A stretch of DNA of 64,000 nt. It comes from Parelaphostrongylus tenuis. Lineage: Eukaryota; Nematoda; Chromadorea; Rhabditida; Metastrongylidae. The DNA lies in assembly GCA_019055375.1 (NCBI GenBank), contig JAHQIW010006963.1, positions 186,001-250,000 of the forward strand. Direction: 5' to 3'. Positions within the stretch are counted from its first letter, which is position 1. Each line of letters opens with the position of its first letter. Below, one piece after another: positions 1-12,175 of the stretch. The position numbers and the translations under genes were made by a program. A model generated the notes under the pieces. It did not search any database and had not been told where the DNA came from. It saw only the letters and a list, made by a program, of their open reading frames with translations.

Positions 1-3000
1 TCTCTCCTGTCGGTAACGACTTACAGTAATTTAAAATCGATGTTAATCTCAAAATTTTCAGTATTAACAGAATTCAATTAGTAAACATTTTGGGTACTTC
101 TCTATTATGGTGGCTCCACTTGAGGCCTTCTACAAAAGCGTATTCTTTATTGTTATTTGACGAGTTTATGAATATCTGATAGCTTAAATCAAGTGAATTT
201 GAAAGATATATTTTATTTCTCATAATGCTTGTTTTTAACGCTGCACCAGTCAAAATGAAATTTTATTTTACATTTGAAGATCTCTCGTCTGATAAAAGTT
301 ATTTAATAGCAAATCTAAGCATCAGATAGAGCAAATCTTTCTGATTTTATAAATGCTTTTTAGAAAGAATTCCTATACACACATCCTCGCCGACTAGAAG
401 TGCTCACTCAGTGTGAAACCCAATATTTTTGGTTGTTACAAAGCTCAAAGAAGCCCTTTCCGAAAGCCAAATAAACCATTATGACTGGAACGATTTTCTC
501 TATCTAACGATCAAAAGTTCATTGCAACAAAACTTTTATCCAGTGAGAAATCTTCGAATGAGCAACAAAATCTTATTTTGACTGGAACGACGCAAAAATT
601 AGCTATCTGAGAAATTAAACATGGCATTGCAATTCACTCGATTTGAGCTATCGATAAACTGCAGAAGCGTTTTGCAAATGCAAAAAATACGTTTTCATGG
701 AACGCCTCAAGTGGCGCCGCCATAATAGAAAAATATCAAATTTTGTTTTAGTTATTGGACGATCTGGCGTTCTTTGACGAAACATCGCCATCAACATTAA
801 CGACAATAATCACCTTCCTTCTATCTGTAAACACAATCGCCCATCGTTTCATCACCTGCTTGTAATGATGCTTTATTTCGGCTCAACATCGATGATTGTC
901 GATTTTCCATCCTGTTGTTTTATTTCTGGATGTTTATTTTTATGATACTGATCAGTGTAGATTTGACGTAGAATGTGTCCAAACGCCACAAAGTGTTTAG
1001 TCACCTATTGTCGCGCTGTCAATTTTCCATTATATCCAGTCGACATTACCGAGTTCTCCAAATTAACAGATAATTTCTTGCTTCAAAAATATTCCGGTAT
1101 GCGCCTCTTGTGACAGCTCGCAAATTCGACTTTCATTAGACCTCGGCATGGATGTTGAAAAATGTCCTGGGAGATGTCCTTTTCTTCAAATAAAATTTGC
1201 GATAGGTTAGTATTTGTCCATTTAACTTTAGTAGCTTAAGCTCCGGCGACTTTGCCATTCTAGAGCCTGAAAAGCGTATCATATCAAACCATATCCAATC
1301 ACACGGCTTATACTTCTTTCACTTGGTGACAATCTAATGAGGAAGTCGCCATTCACCTAGTGCTTAAACCCACCATTCAACCAATCTCGCACAAGCTTCC
1401 TTTGGGAAAAAGAGCAGTTCGTAAAATATTCTAGCATAGTTATCGCGCGAAAATTCGAAGTATTTTCAATTGTTAGAAACTATGGTGCTAGTCAAAAGCC
1501 ACGTAGTGGCCATCTGCCTTCATACTAGAATCTCACAAGATGCGATAAGTCACACATTCGAATATTTGAGTATTTTGAAAAGTTTCTAAATTTATCAACA
1601 CGTAGCCACAGGGACGCGCGTGTGGCAGTGTTTGAGAGGTGCACTGCGACGCACGCTTTGTTGTGCTCTGATACCGCGCCCTAAGCTCTCAAAGTCTTCC
1701 ATCTTTTAGGTCGGCGATTTCGTAGCAGTAATATTTGTGAAAATAGCAGCGCTGACTTGACATTGGTAGGCCACAGCGAGTCATCGTAAGGGCCAAATAA
1801 GCACTATTCACTTCAAACGATGTTTGATGAATCGAGTGCATGGTGCATCTCTCAAGAATTTATCAATTCGGGAAGCTTTATCTTCAGCATTATACGAATC
1901 CAAAGTGCTCGTCTTCAAGTGAGAAGTGAAAAAGGCACTGTCACTTGGTGGTTATTAGATGCGACCTTGTCGTGAAAAATCGCGTTATTTTAGAGTTCAT
2001 TAAATTTTGGTAAACTTCGCTCAATTCGGTGATCACCCTGACGTTGACCTTTTCCCTAACTTTTAGAACGTTCCTGTTCAATCGGTTCAAGAAGGAATTT
2101 GTCGGAGCAGATTTGATAACAGGAAGGCCTTCTCTGTGTTAATGGTAGCAGCAGTTGTTCGTGTCATTCATTCATTCACTCATCGTGAACTCGACACAGT
2201 TAAACAGATCAGATTACCATCGATCGTTACCGTATATCATTACCGTGCTATTACACTGCTACTGCTACCATATGGGACTTAAGGTGCATTGCAATGGAAA
2301 AATATCAGGCAAAAATTGAGGCTTATCATCATTGAATAACACAGCTGTTTGATAACATGAAAGTTGTTAACCATAAACTGCAATGGGCGTTGACCGAAGA
2401 CGCATTGCTTGATCTTAGTACTAGTAAGTAAGACATTTAAAATCACTAATCTCGCGAAGAACTACAAATTCCCTTTATTTATATACTATTTCTGGGCCAA
2501 GTGCTGATGAAACCGTTTCCCTAACCCAGCTTGCGAAGTCCTGGATCAGGCCAAAACGAGAAGATGCAATACCAGATCTCATCAACACCCTGCCTATTTC
2601 ATATATAGATTTTTTTTTTGAATACTTTGCAAGAGAACATTTCTGGTCAGTTTTTTTTTTTCAATTTTTCTTCTTAGTTTCACAATCACTTCCACAGCTC
2701 TTCGAAGTAATTAGTTTGTTCCGATTCAAGAGCTTCTATTTTGTATGTGTCACTTTCTTAGTTGACCGTCTTCCAAGAACACAGTTGTCTAAGTTGAATT
2801 TTGATACACAAGAGCTTGTAAAACTCCGCTGTTTTCAATTTGAATTCTCTTCCAGTCCCTCGAAGCACGGAATAATCACTGAAATATAGCATGAAAGTCA
2901 CTCAACTCCACACTAAACATAGGTTCTGCGAAAAGAATTAATGGTTGTTCTACAGTATCCTTGACATAGGTAATAATAAATGCGCTCAATTGTATGTGGT

Positions 3001-4463
3001 GTTCAACAGCAGCCAACTGAAATGAGCCACCTAATAGCTCGCATACATCGTCATCAGCATAAGATGAATAGCAATATAAAAACGCTTCAGAAACGAGCAA
3101 TAGAACGGCGCTGACAACGACAGCGACGACAACAATGACGACGACAAGGTGACGAGGATAAGTAGCGGTTGCAGTCAGATGAGAAACGACCAACTCAAAT
3201 GCCTAAATTCGACACGAACAATTCAAACTGTATGAGCGTTTCTTTCTATAAAGTAAATGTCTGCTCAGATAGCTTACTTCTCTCTAAACTTATTGATTAT
3301 TCGAATATTATAATGGGTAAGTTATTTTGAGTTATGACCAGATGGAGGATTGTGAGAGCGTATACAATCTATGGTCCTATTGAACATATTTTTGTTACGT
3401 ATAAAGAAAATTTGAAAGACACTTTAGGAAAAAATTGTTTACTATTTCACTAACGTAGATTTTGACAACTTCAGCTTATAATTCTGCTGAAAAACTTAGA
3501 AATTCACTTTGAGAGATTGAGATAGAGTGAATGAGAAAGCCTAAAGTTTCAACAATTAGCTATAAAAGGACCACATGTTTCCTACTTCAGCATTACTTAT
3601 CAATCATATATTCTTTAGTGATCAAGCAAAAGCACGAAGTCGACAAATTAATTAAAAATTTATTCATTTCTCCGGCTGACAGTTGACGCCAAAAGTCATT
3701 CGAAGAAAAAATGAGTTCTTTTAGAATCAACTTCGAATTTCCGCTTTATTACCAAAAAATGTGAAATCCAAATCTTTGTAAAGTTTACTATTTATTTAAT
3801 CTAAAGCGTTAGTCCTCTGAGAGCTTCATTTTTGGATGACAAGCATTCCAATTACACAAAGATAAGCACATCGTTGACATTTCAATTTTCGAGACAACGA
3901 CATTTTAAGTCTTTAGCAGTGTTGACGCTATGACAAAGAACTTTATTGCTGATAGTTACGATTATTTTCTATCATTTTCGTGCCCTGCCAAGACCACCTT
4001 TGCATTGTTTGCTTAAAATTCATTAGCAATAAAATGATTACGGTAGACGGAATTGTGTGTATTGCCGTAGCATTTTGCAAGGTGTGAGTCTTTTGAAACT
4101 GTTTCCTGCCTATTTTTCTAAGGACCTTATATGTTGAAGAATAAAATTTTTTTATTCCGGAACAAGACCTGGGAACACTGTCCGAGGAAAATGCTATCAA
4201 TTGCAATACTACGCATACATCGTCGATCTCCCAAGCTGATATAGTTTGAACTTAAAAAAGGGTCCTTTTAAGCGTTCTCATAGTTTATTCAAGTAAGAAG
4301 ATTTTGAAAGCAGAAACAAAAGAAGAAAACATTTCAAGCAGAAAAAGTTCGCTTTAGCTCCTTTTCTGAAGGCTTCCTCAGATGATCAATCGAGCATCCT
4401 GTATATTTTCTGTAAATTTCAGGCAACAAGAGAGTGCGAAATATGAGCGAAAATTCCACTTAC
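1..4463. other. Intergenic or unannotated DNA, left end
   Basis: No frame here combines length, plausible composition and splice signals. The longest frames (for example 2876-3193 minus) are hydrophobic, low-complexity products without recognisable motifs. Short T runs occur near 2607-2617 and 2650-2660. A hairpin that resembles part of a hammerhead ribozyme lies at about 4350-4386 on the minus strand and is discussed under findings. I see no other structure. Confidence 0.6.
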
Positions 4464-4575
4464 GTTACGAACGCAATAATATAGATTGGTGAACGATTTC
4501 CGCTCTTGACTTCTAAGGACCCGCCGCGGTCCCTATCATCTGATAACCATCTTGAACACATTATTGCTTCTCTAT
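4464..4575 (-). CDS. Candidate internal exon, function unknown (weak PLAT-like motif)
   Basis: On the minus strand an open segment of 112 bases is bounded by an AAACAG acceptor and a consensus GTAAGT donor. The product contains the string CSRWLSDDRDRGGSLE. A Cys-x-Arg-Trp-Leu-x-x-x-x-Asp cluster followed by Gly and acidic residues is seen near the end of some PLAT/LH2 domains (LOXHD1-type proteins), but here the resemblance is short and may be chance. No neighbouring exon of a PLAT protein was found on this strand. The composition is hydrophilic and protein-like, unlike most frames in the area. It could equally be a spurious frame between two fortuitous splice-like sites. Confidence 0.15.
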
Positions 4576-7500
4576 CTGTTTATGCTAACAAGCAACAGTC
4601 ACTAAGAGCAGGTTCTGATGAGTAGTTTTTGACTGCTGAGGAATACAGAAGATTTCTGCCATTACCTACTCAGAAAGAGTTAACAGAATAATTGAAGATG
4701 GTAACATGGTGTGACGATTTTGCTGAGATAACGTTGAAATTTTAGTTTGTCCTTCAACACCTCTTTTCATTTGCATTACCCAAAGCTTCATTCTGCCCAT
4801 ACACAGATTTTCTGACATACCAAAAACAGGGAAAATGGATAAGGAAAACAGGACGTGTTACACTATGATGTGATAAGAGGATAAGAAAGGCTTGTAAAAA
4901 AAATGATGAGCTGATTAGGTAAGTTTTTTTTCTCAATTAAAAATGGTTAGAGAACAATGATGCAATGCTTTTGGTTTCATCAAATTAACTCACTATTCTT
5001 CCATTTGAAATAACATTGTGAGAGCACTAAAAAAAGTTTTCCGCGTGCGATCTGAATCCTTTAGAATTCTACACGTACAAGATAATAGGAACTATGCTCT
5101 TTACCTTCTCCTTCAAAAAGAGACAAATCCGACGTTCACCATATCCATTAAGAGATGAGTGATTGCCATATTCACCTGGTGGTCTGACCACGGGATCGTG
5201 CAAGTGCGCTGATGTTATGGAGCAAATGCTTCAACTATACTTATAGTTTACTGCCTTTATGAAATAGTTAATGCTATTCTAATACACACTATCATAAAAT
5301 GTATGCTAGTCACCTCTAATTTCAAGTAAGAAACAGAAATTTTTTGAGCAAAAAAATATCTCAGTGCAGAGATCGGGAAAAATTGACTCAAGTGACTTCC
5401 CGTCATTGTGACGTGGTGAAATCACTTACTTCAATATATAGATGGACTAAAAAAATAATTTAGTAAATATCAGAATAACGCTCTTCTGAAAATTTAAAAA
5501 CATCAAAGTATTGTTTATCAAGATTGTCACACAGCCTTCTTTTCGTAAATTAATACGACTCTTCCTCAGCTATTCTTTACATCCCTCAAAACTTTCTGAA
5601 GGATTATCTACTACGAAAACTAGAACTCTTATTACGGACATAATCATTTATATCGCTATCATCAATATTAATGGCAGCAACAGTGCTGTTCTTAACACCT
5701 ACATTTTGCTTCAAAAATTAGACAAAAACGAGCAGATTTTCGTACAATATATTCATGCTCCTTTTTGAAATTTATACCCTTGTACGATCTTTTGTAGTTG
5801 TCAACGACAAAAATTATGACTAGTAGAAATTATTCTACTCACGTTGGATATTAGAAAACAAATTCAATATAGTTATTCGCAAAATCGCAACATAATCTTC
5901 TCGAAAACCATTTATTTTCGTGATCAGAGAAAAATCACGTTGCTGTAACTTATCAGCATATTTCTTCAGTCAGAAATTATACTACCAGCGTTCTCTCATT
6001 CCATAAAGTGCTGCAAGCATTGTTGGCATTGGTATTCGTCCTGAAGCGGTAAAGCAAGTAACCGACCGCCAAAAGTACTTCAAAAGCTCTTCAGTCGGCG
6101 TAATGTTGCGTGTCATTAGGCCTAACAAGAATGTAATGTTGTTCATAAATAGTTATTCACTACAGCGATTCCTAGGGATGCTATAGCCATTGAAAATTTG
6201 AAAAACTCGTTGACAGTTAGCTAGATTGATCTCAGACACTATAGTACTCAGCCAAGATTATGAGCACTTCAGTAGTTCAGATTTTACGGTGTGCTGTGTG
6301 AATAACAGTAATAGTATTAGCATCGCTCATGAAAGGTATAATTTATTGAAGAACTAGCAAGTATCACTTCAGCTTTTCAGCGTGATGTACTGCTTTCAAC
6401 CTGTCATAGTGCAGCTGCACTATTACGACTTTATACAAGCAGAAGAAGTAAGGGGACATTTCGTTAATCTGCACAGTGTCTTTCCATAGTGCTCGTTGCT
6501 CCAGTAATACTGTAATTGCTATTTGCAGCCAGTACTACTATTACTGTTCGAATCACATCGATATTTATACAGCTGTTAGTGAAACACTATTCAACCACTT
6601 CCAATACTTCTAATAACATTCGTAACGACCACACACGTGAACTGAATGATATTGTCGGCGTGTTTGATAAGAAACAAATAAAATTTTAAAGCTAGTTTCA
6701 TCTTTATGACAAAACAAATAGACAATGACACATGAAGACAGAAAGTTGGACATACAGATAGACACATGCACAAACAGATAGACAGAAAGACAGAGAAAAT
6801 AACTGACTTAGTGACTGACTGACTGATCATCAGACAGAAAAGCAGAATGGTAACGGATTCTCACTCGTACACCTTCCGGTACTTTAGCTAACTATTTCAT
6901 AATGTCGCTAGTCTTCTCATAGTCTTCTCTTTTTTCTTTCTTCCTTCAAACTTTTGTCCTTGTCATTTTTTTGTGCTGCAAATGTCACTACCTTTGAAAT
7001 ACAGAATACCAAAATCACTACTTCGCAGTTCTGAATATTTTTGATAGCAAATGAAAACTTATAACAACAGTGAAGGCCTGCTAAAAAACTGATTTACTTG
7101 ATATAAGTAGCACAGAACTACAAGAATTATTTATTTTGGAGTTATATTTTCGAAGTCTACTGCTCATTAGAAAATCATCTTAAAGGACTTCAAGATAGAA
7201 ATACGTTGAGAAGAGGGAAGCATAGGAGAATTCGGAGAGCAAATAAACAAGATATCATCAATTTATCTATCTCATAGCACACTCCATGCATCGTATTCCA
7301 TTCGTGGTATCGCAGAGATGGTTTAGTGTGTATCTGCTAATATAATGGCTTTCAATGAGATATCGATTTGTTAAATTAATGTTTTCACTTTTCTGGACAA
7401 GTTTGGTGCAAATTATCTGAGTATCGAAGAGTGCAGGAGCTATCTGACTGGGGTAGCGAGTCGGATCAACGACTTTAGACGCACTTTATTGAACACCCTA

Positions 7501-8184
7501 CCCTCGGCGCTGTAATCACTCTAATCGAGAAGAACTGGAAGGAAGAGGATATGTACACTTTTTGTACAAATCTTGTGAGAAAACTTGAACATTCTTCAGA
7601 AGCTTTCTCGCTTCATTCCAAGATGAAGCTCGATGCATTGTGCAAGAATGATCACATTGTCAACCTCCCAATCCTCTTTTCCTACCTCATAATTTTATCT
7701 AATCATCTTCGGAGTCACAAGTCAACTTGTCGTCTTATTTTTCGTGCTTTTGCTCACTTTACACATTCATAACATGTGTACGATAGCGTATTAAAGTGAC
7801 GTTTGTTCTTTCCGTTGTTAAAGAGATTTGTACCATGCCCACTATAAAACTTATTGTACAAAATACTAAAATATGCGCAAAAATGAGCGCTTTCTGAGTC
7901 ATGGATTTATTTTTTATCTTCTACAGCTGCTCATTCTATACAGTTTTTGTTTAGTTGTTGAAGTAAATTTACCAGTAATCATTACCTGTACAATGCTTTT
8001 CATTAATCCTCAATCATTTTCAATAACCAAAGTGACAGCGTTAGCCATATATGGTTTATGTGTTTTGATGTGCAAATTGGTAATATACTCATATAACTAC
8101 GTTTTCATCTGTTTTCAGCAATCAATTTTCTCCAATCAGAATTCGTTAATTTGACCGCTTCTAGAGATAGTATGATCTTGTAAT
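4576..8184. other. Intergenic or unannotated DNA
   Basis: Nothing convincingly coding. The only ordered feature is a degenerate GACA-rich tract, listed separately. Open frames at 5511-5768, 7551-7772 and 7873-8154 (plus) are within the lengths expected by chance and show no motif. Confidence 0.6.
6721..6836. repeat. Degenerate GACA/GATA-type simple repeat
   Basis: The stretch is dominated by GACA, GATAGACA and CAGA units (for example CAGATAGACA twice, then GACAGAAAGACAGAG), ending in tandem GACTGACTGACTGA. This is an imperfect tetranucleotide microsatellite. It creates the Cys/Leu/Ser-rich minus-strand frame in the same place, which is therefore not a gene. Confidence 0.7.
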
Positions 8185-8220
8185 ATACCCAATAATGTGG
8201 AATGCTCTGCAAATACATTT

Positions 8221-8291
8221 GCGTCAGCCGGGAGTCGTACCCAAATCTCACTCTTTCGGGGAGCGTATACTAACCGTTGCACCACCGACGC
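8221..8291 (-). tRNA. tRNA-like sequence, left arm (probable pseudo-tRNA)
   Basis: Read on the minus strand, the first and last seven bases (GCGTCGG and CTGACGC) form a complete acceptor stem. There is an A-box-like D arm with GGTTAG, an anticodon arm CGCTC/GAGTG with a seven-base loop, and a T arm in which the usual GGTTCGAATCC has decayed to GGTACGACTCC. Position 33 of the anticodon loop is C instead of the near-invariant T. The anticodon by this folding would be CGA, but the alignment is not secure. The decayed B box suggests it is not an active gene. Confidence 0.4.
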
Positions 8292-8320
8292 TCAAAGATC
8301 TCTGCTGACATACCAAGACA

Positions 8321-8391
8321 GCGTCGGTAGTATAACGGTTAGCATACGCTCCCGAAAAGAGTGAGATCTGGGTTCGAATCCCGGCTAACGC
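8321..8391 (+). tRNA. tRNA-like sequence, right arm
   Basis: This unit is the opposite-strand partner of the one at 8221-8291. It has an intact pol III B box and T arm (GGTTCGAATCC with a five-pair stem CTGGG/CCCGG), a D arm GTAT/ATAC with GGTTAG, and an acceptor stem GCGTCGG/CTAACGC with one mismatch. The anticodon loop again lacks T33, and the anticodon by one folding is GAA. The missing T33, the mismatch and the position in a long inverted repeat argue against a functional tRNA. It could still recruit pol III. Confidence 0.4.
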
Positions 8392-9320
8392 AAATGTGTT
8401 TGCAGAGCACTTCACATTATTGGGTATTTTTCTTCAAGCGGAACACTCAAAGACACCGAAAGATAAATTTTGAAATACGTTTTTTTCTGGTGATAAGTTT
8501 TTATGTGGAGAAAAATTGAAGTAGTAAAGAAAAGCGATTTCTGACCACCACATTATTGAAGATTTCTCAATTCTCATCAAAAGTGCCTTCCTTTGTAGCT
8601 TGCAAGTGCTATAGTAGTCTAGATCAGATAGTTTACTGAGATTTACTGCTACGGTCAACATTATCGACAACAGAAAAACACGAAGATAACAAATAGAGTA
8701 TGGAGTGATGCTGGCCATGCTCACTTTTGAGAACTGGTCAATTTTAGCATAATAACTCACTGTCATGGTGTTAGAAAGTATATTATGCTATTTTGTAGCC
8801 TGTAATTATTCATCTATTCCCTCTCTTGTTTTCCTCCTTAGTCTGATCATTTCATTAACGGCATTGACGGTAAAATCTTGGCGCGAAATCAGTCATTCCC
8901 CTTGTCGCTTATCTGCTATTACAATCGCATTGCGATACTATCATATTGTGAATTTATTCACTGTCAAGCCACAATTGACAGCGAGCTGATTGGCGATATA
9001 TCGCATCGCGACGCGACTGCTATCGTAGAGGATGTCGCGCGCGGGGACGAACGAGCCAAAAAACTCAATTCGCGACGTGCTGACGGACATGTCTGCCGAA
9101 AATTCAAAACCTCTTTGTCTTGAAGTGTCGTTGATAAACATCGCTACCGTTATTCAACGAGGTTAGGAGACAGACGAAACTATCTACCATAATAAATAAT
9201 GAGCACGGTAAGTAATCAGGTTACGACGATAGCGCGAATCCCGAAATTGCTGATAGATACCGCGGTAAAACTCGTATGCAACGAAGTCGTCAACATCAAA
9301 TTTCAACTGAAATCAAAATC

Positions 9321-9397
9321 ACACACATACACACCCACACACCATACATATACATGCATACATGAACACCTGCACATATACATACGACACACACAAA
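9321..9397. repeat. Imperfect CA/TA-rich microsatellite
   Basis: The run alternates ACACAC, CATACA and TACATG units for about 75 bases. It explains the His/Thr-rich tail of the plus-strand frame that overlaps it. Confidence 0.75.
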
Positions 9398-9704
9398 CGA
9401 GTAAGTCATATCTGATTTAGTAAAGCTTAATTATAAAGTGTGGTGACGATTGAAAAAAGGATTTCGGCTTTGCTGTAATATTGATTAATTCGCACATTCA
9501 TTATTGATTGGATGTCGCTATAAGTATGTAGTATGCCAAAATGTCAATAACTGAGATTATGGAAAATGTTGCTTTTGAAAGTTTCGACTAATCTTGAAGC
9601 GCTCTTCGAACTTTTCTGTTATAATTTTCTTTACTTAGGTTGTATTAGATGTTTTACGAGGGTTTAGCAGGAGACTACTAAACAAACATCCAATTGCCTT
9701 TCTC

Positions 9705-9708
<4 letters not shown>

Positions 9709-9755
<47 letters not shown>
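9709..9755. repeat. (AT)n microsatellite
   Basis: An uninterrupted AT dinucleotide run of about 23 units, expected to be length-polymorphic. The polyisoleucine/tyrosine frame on the minus strand is its translation artefact. Confidence 0.95.
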
Positions 9756-9757
<2 letters not shown>

Positions 9758-11963
9758 GTGATATGTATAGATATGTGCACATATATAGTCGGCAACACAT
9801 GAAGTTCCTGGTTTTTTTAAACTATGCAAAGCATTACTTTTTCCTGAAAGCCAAATTTAAGCATTTTTTGAGCCACATCGTAATGCTTAACAAATTATAT
9901 AAAAAAACAGTTCTGCTCAAAGAAGAAAATCAAGAATCATAAAAAAACAGTTGTCAATAAGTGAATCCTAACCTTTTCACTACATTATTTATAAATATAT
10001 GACCTGAAAGATCGTCCAGTCAAATTTGTTTACTTAAACCTCTTTTTCCGGATTACATAACCTCGAGCGAACATCGTCATGTTCATTGCCACTAAATCCA
10101 GTCGGTAGACGTTTTCTCTACTGACTGGCTAATGCCACCTGAAGAACGCGTATTGTGTTGGTCGGCCATAAGCCATCATCAGTCGTGAATTCTTTGACCC
10201 GTAGGCTTAACTTGGCTCTCTGTGATGACTTGCCGTTCCTAATCCAAGCGTTCTTACTTGTGACTTTCCACTCGACTACATATGATTGCGTTTTTTTTCC
10301 TAGCTACCGTAGTCACTAGAAGTTACCAGAAGTGATCATAGTGTTATAAGTAAAACGGTTCATTAATTGTGGTCATTCAATCATTATCTACACTATTGCA
10401 CTCCTCATTTATTGGAACACCCTGCACTATCACAATGTCTGACTCATGTTCATCAGCTTTCATGAGTATCATAAATTCTGACACTCACTATGCTAGATGT
10501 CACGAAATATTACAAATCTATAACTTCCACTTCAAAAATAGTTCAAGCTCTTATTTTATCGCATTATACTTTTACTTTCAGAACAATTATAGTAAAATTT
10601 TTTCCCAATTCCTGTGGCACTTTATAAAAAAAGGCAAAGTTCAGCAATAATGAACTTTTTGAATCTAAAGAACTACTGAAATATAAACCATAAATGCCAC
10701 CTTAGCTTATCTCTTTGAAACAGACTACTTTATCTGTATCTTTTCAACTTTCACAGTAATTGGCTTTTTATTTCGTTGTTTTCTTCTACTCTCTCTGCAT
10801 GTCGCTAAAGCGTATTCTATTAGTGGCGAGATTTTCCACCATTGTTTATAAATACTACCGAGCGGAAATTTTCTAGGGTCCTTCTCTAACTACCGCTGAG
10901 ATTTCGGAATCTCAAAACAACTGGGATAAACTCAAACAGAATAATAGACGAACGGACCGACTTAACCTTGCTAAGCAAAGTTTCATAGATGCGAATTTTT
11001 CACCAACATTTGACTCATTGTTAGCCAGAACGAAGTGTATTCGTAATTTTAGCCCAACAGAGCCTCATACTACTAATAGGCGGCTAATTTTGTATGACTG
11101 ATTTTTTGCGTTAGTGAAAAGTGTTTGTAGAGTGTTGCAAAACTGAAAAGGATTTCATGAATTTGCTCTTTAATGCAAAACCAAAATAATCGTTGTGATT
11201 TCTATCTTTGCTTTTGGGTTCATGAAGAATACCTGCAGATTTTGAGGAGTAAATTTGAAGCCGTATTTGAATTAGTTTAGTATAATAGACAAAATTCGAC
11301 TCATGAAAATCTTCATACGCTTTCTCATTTCAGGAATAAAATTCTATATCATGCTATGAGACTTCAGTCATAAAATGAACTGAAACTGCTACTAGAACAC
11401 CGGCGAATCTTTTGCTTCTAAGAATCTTTTGAACACTCATGGCTTACCATTATACGCCGTTTTAACCGGTAGGAGAACGTTTGAATTCACAATGGATGAA
11501 ATGGCGAACGTTTCTTTGCTAATAAATCCCTTAAGCATGCGCCAGACATTTGACTTTATCATAGCGTCGTAGTGGTCGCTGCATGCATATTTTGCCTATG
11601 AAATATGTTAGGGTGGCCTAATAAATCTATTCAGTGTTCTTCCCCAACTGCGTAAGTCTGATAGAAATTTGTTGACCTCAGAACAATAACAGATTGGTGA
11701 AGGCACGATTCTAGTTCGTAATAACCGTATGAATAGAAGGGCACCACTAACCACTGCCCTCTACGAGTTTCTGAATCCTTATGGGCGATATATGTTAATC
11801 AAAACCGGTGATTTTTGTGATATTGTGTAAGTCTCCAGTTCGTTGATGCTACGCTTGTCGTTGTTTCGAATCGTCGGTCCCGTAGACGTCAATTGTTCTT
11901 TCGATCGTGATAGCAATCGTACAAAGTGCAGATGGTTCAAATCTTCATCGACATGAGTTGCCT

Positions 11964-11965
<2 letters not shown>

Positions 11966-12004
<39 letters not shown>

Positions 12005-12022
12005 TGTGTGTGTGTGTGTGTG

Positions 12023-12106
<84 letters not shown>

Positions 12107-12115
12107 GTGTGTGTG

Positions 12116-12152
<37 letters not shown>

Positions 12153-12175
12153 GTGTGTGTGTGTGTGTCTGTGTT
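11966..12175. repeat. Long compound (TG)n tract
   Basis: About 210 bases of near-pure alternating TG, broken at intervals by GTGGTG, TGTTGT, TGTATG and TTTG variants, so the tract is made of several (TG)n blocks. The five Cys/Val and His/Thr frames on both strands here are artefacts of the repeat. Alternating purine-pyrimidine DNA of this length can adopt Z-form structure. Confidence 0.97.

Larger units (their letters stand above)
8185..8427. repeat. Foldback element made of two opposed tRNA-like units
   Basis: An inverted repeat of about 107 bases per arm (8185-8291 against 8321-8427) surrounds a 29-base spacer. Both arms begin or end with the same outer sequence (ATACCCAATAATGTG on the left, its complement on the right). 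Both then carry a 71-base tRNA-like unit pointing away from the other end. I align the arms with roughly ten mismatches in the tRNA-like part and three in the outer part. A transcript would fold into one long hairpin. The structure fits a tRNA-derived foldback or MITE-like mobile element better than two ordinary tRNA genes. I could not see a flanking target-site duplication. Confidence 0.8.
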
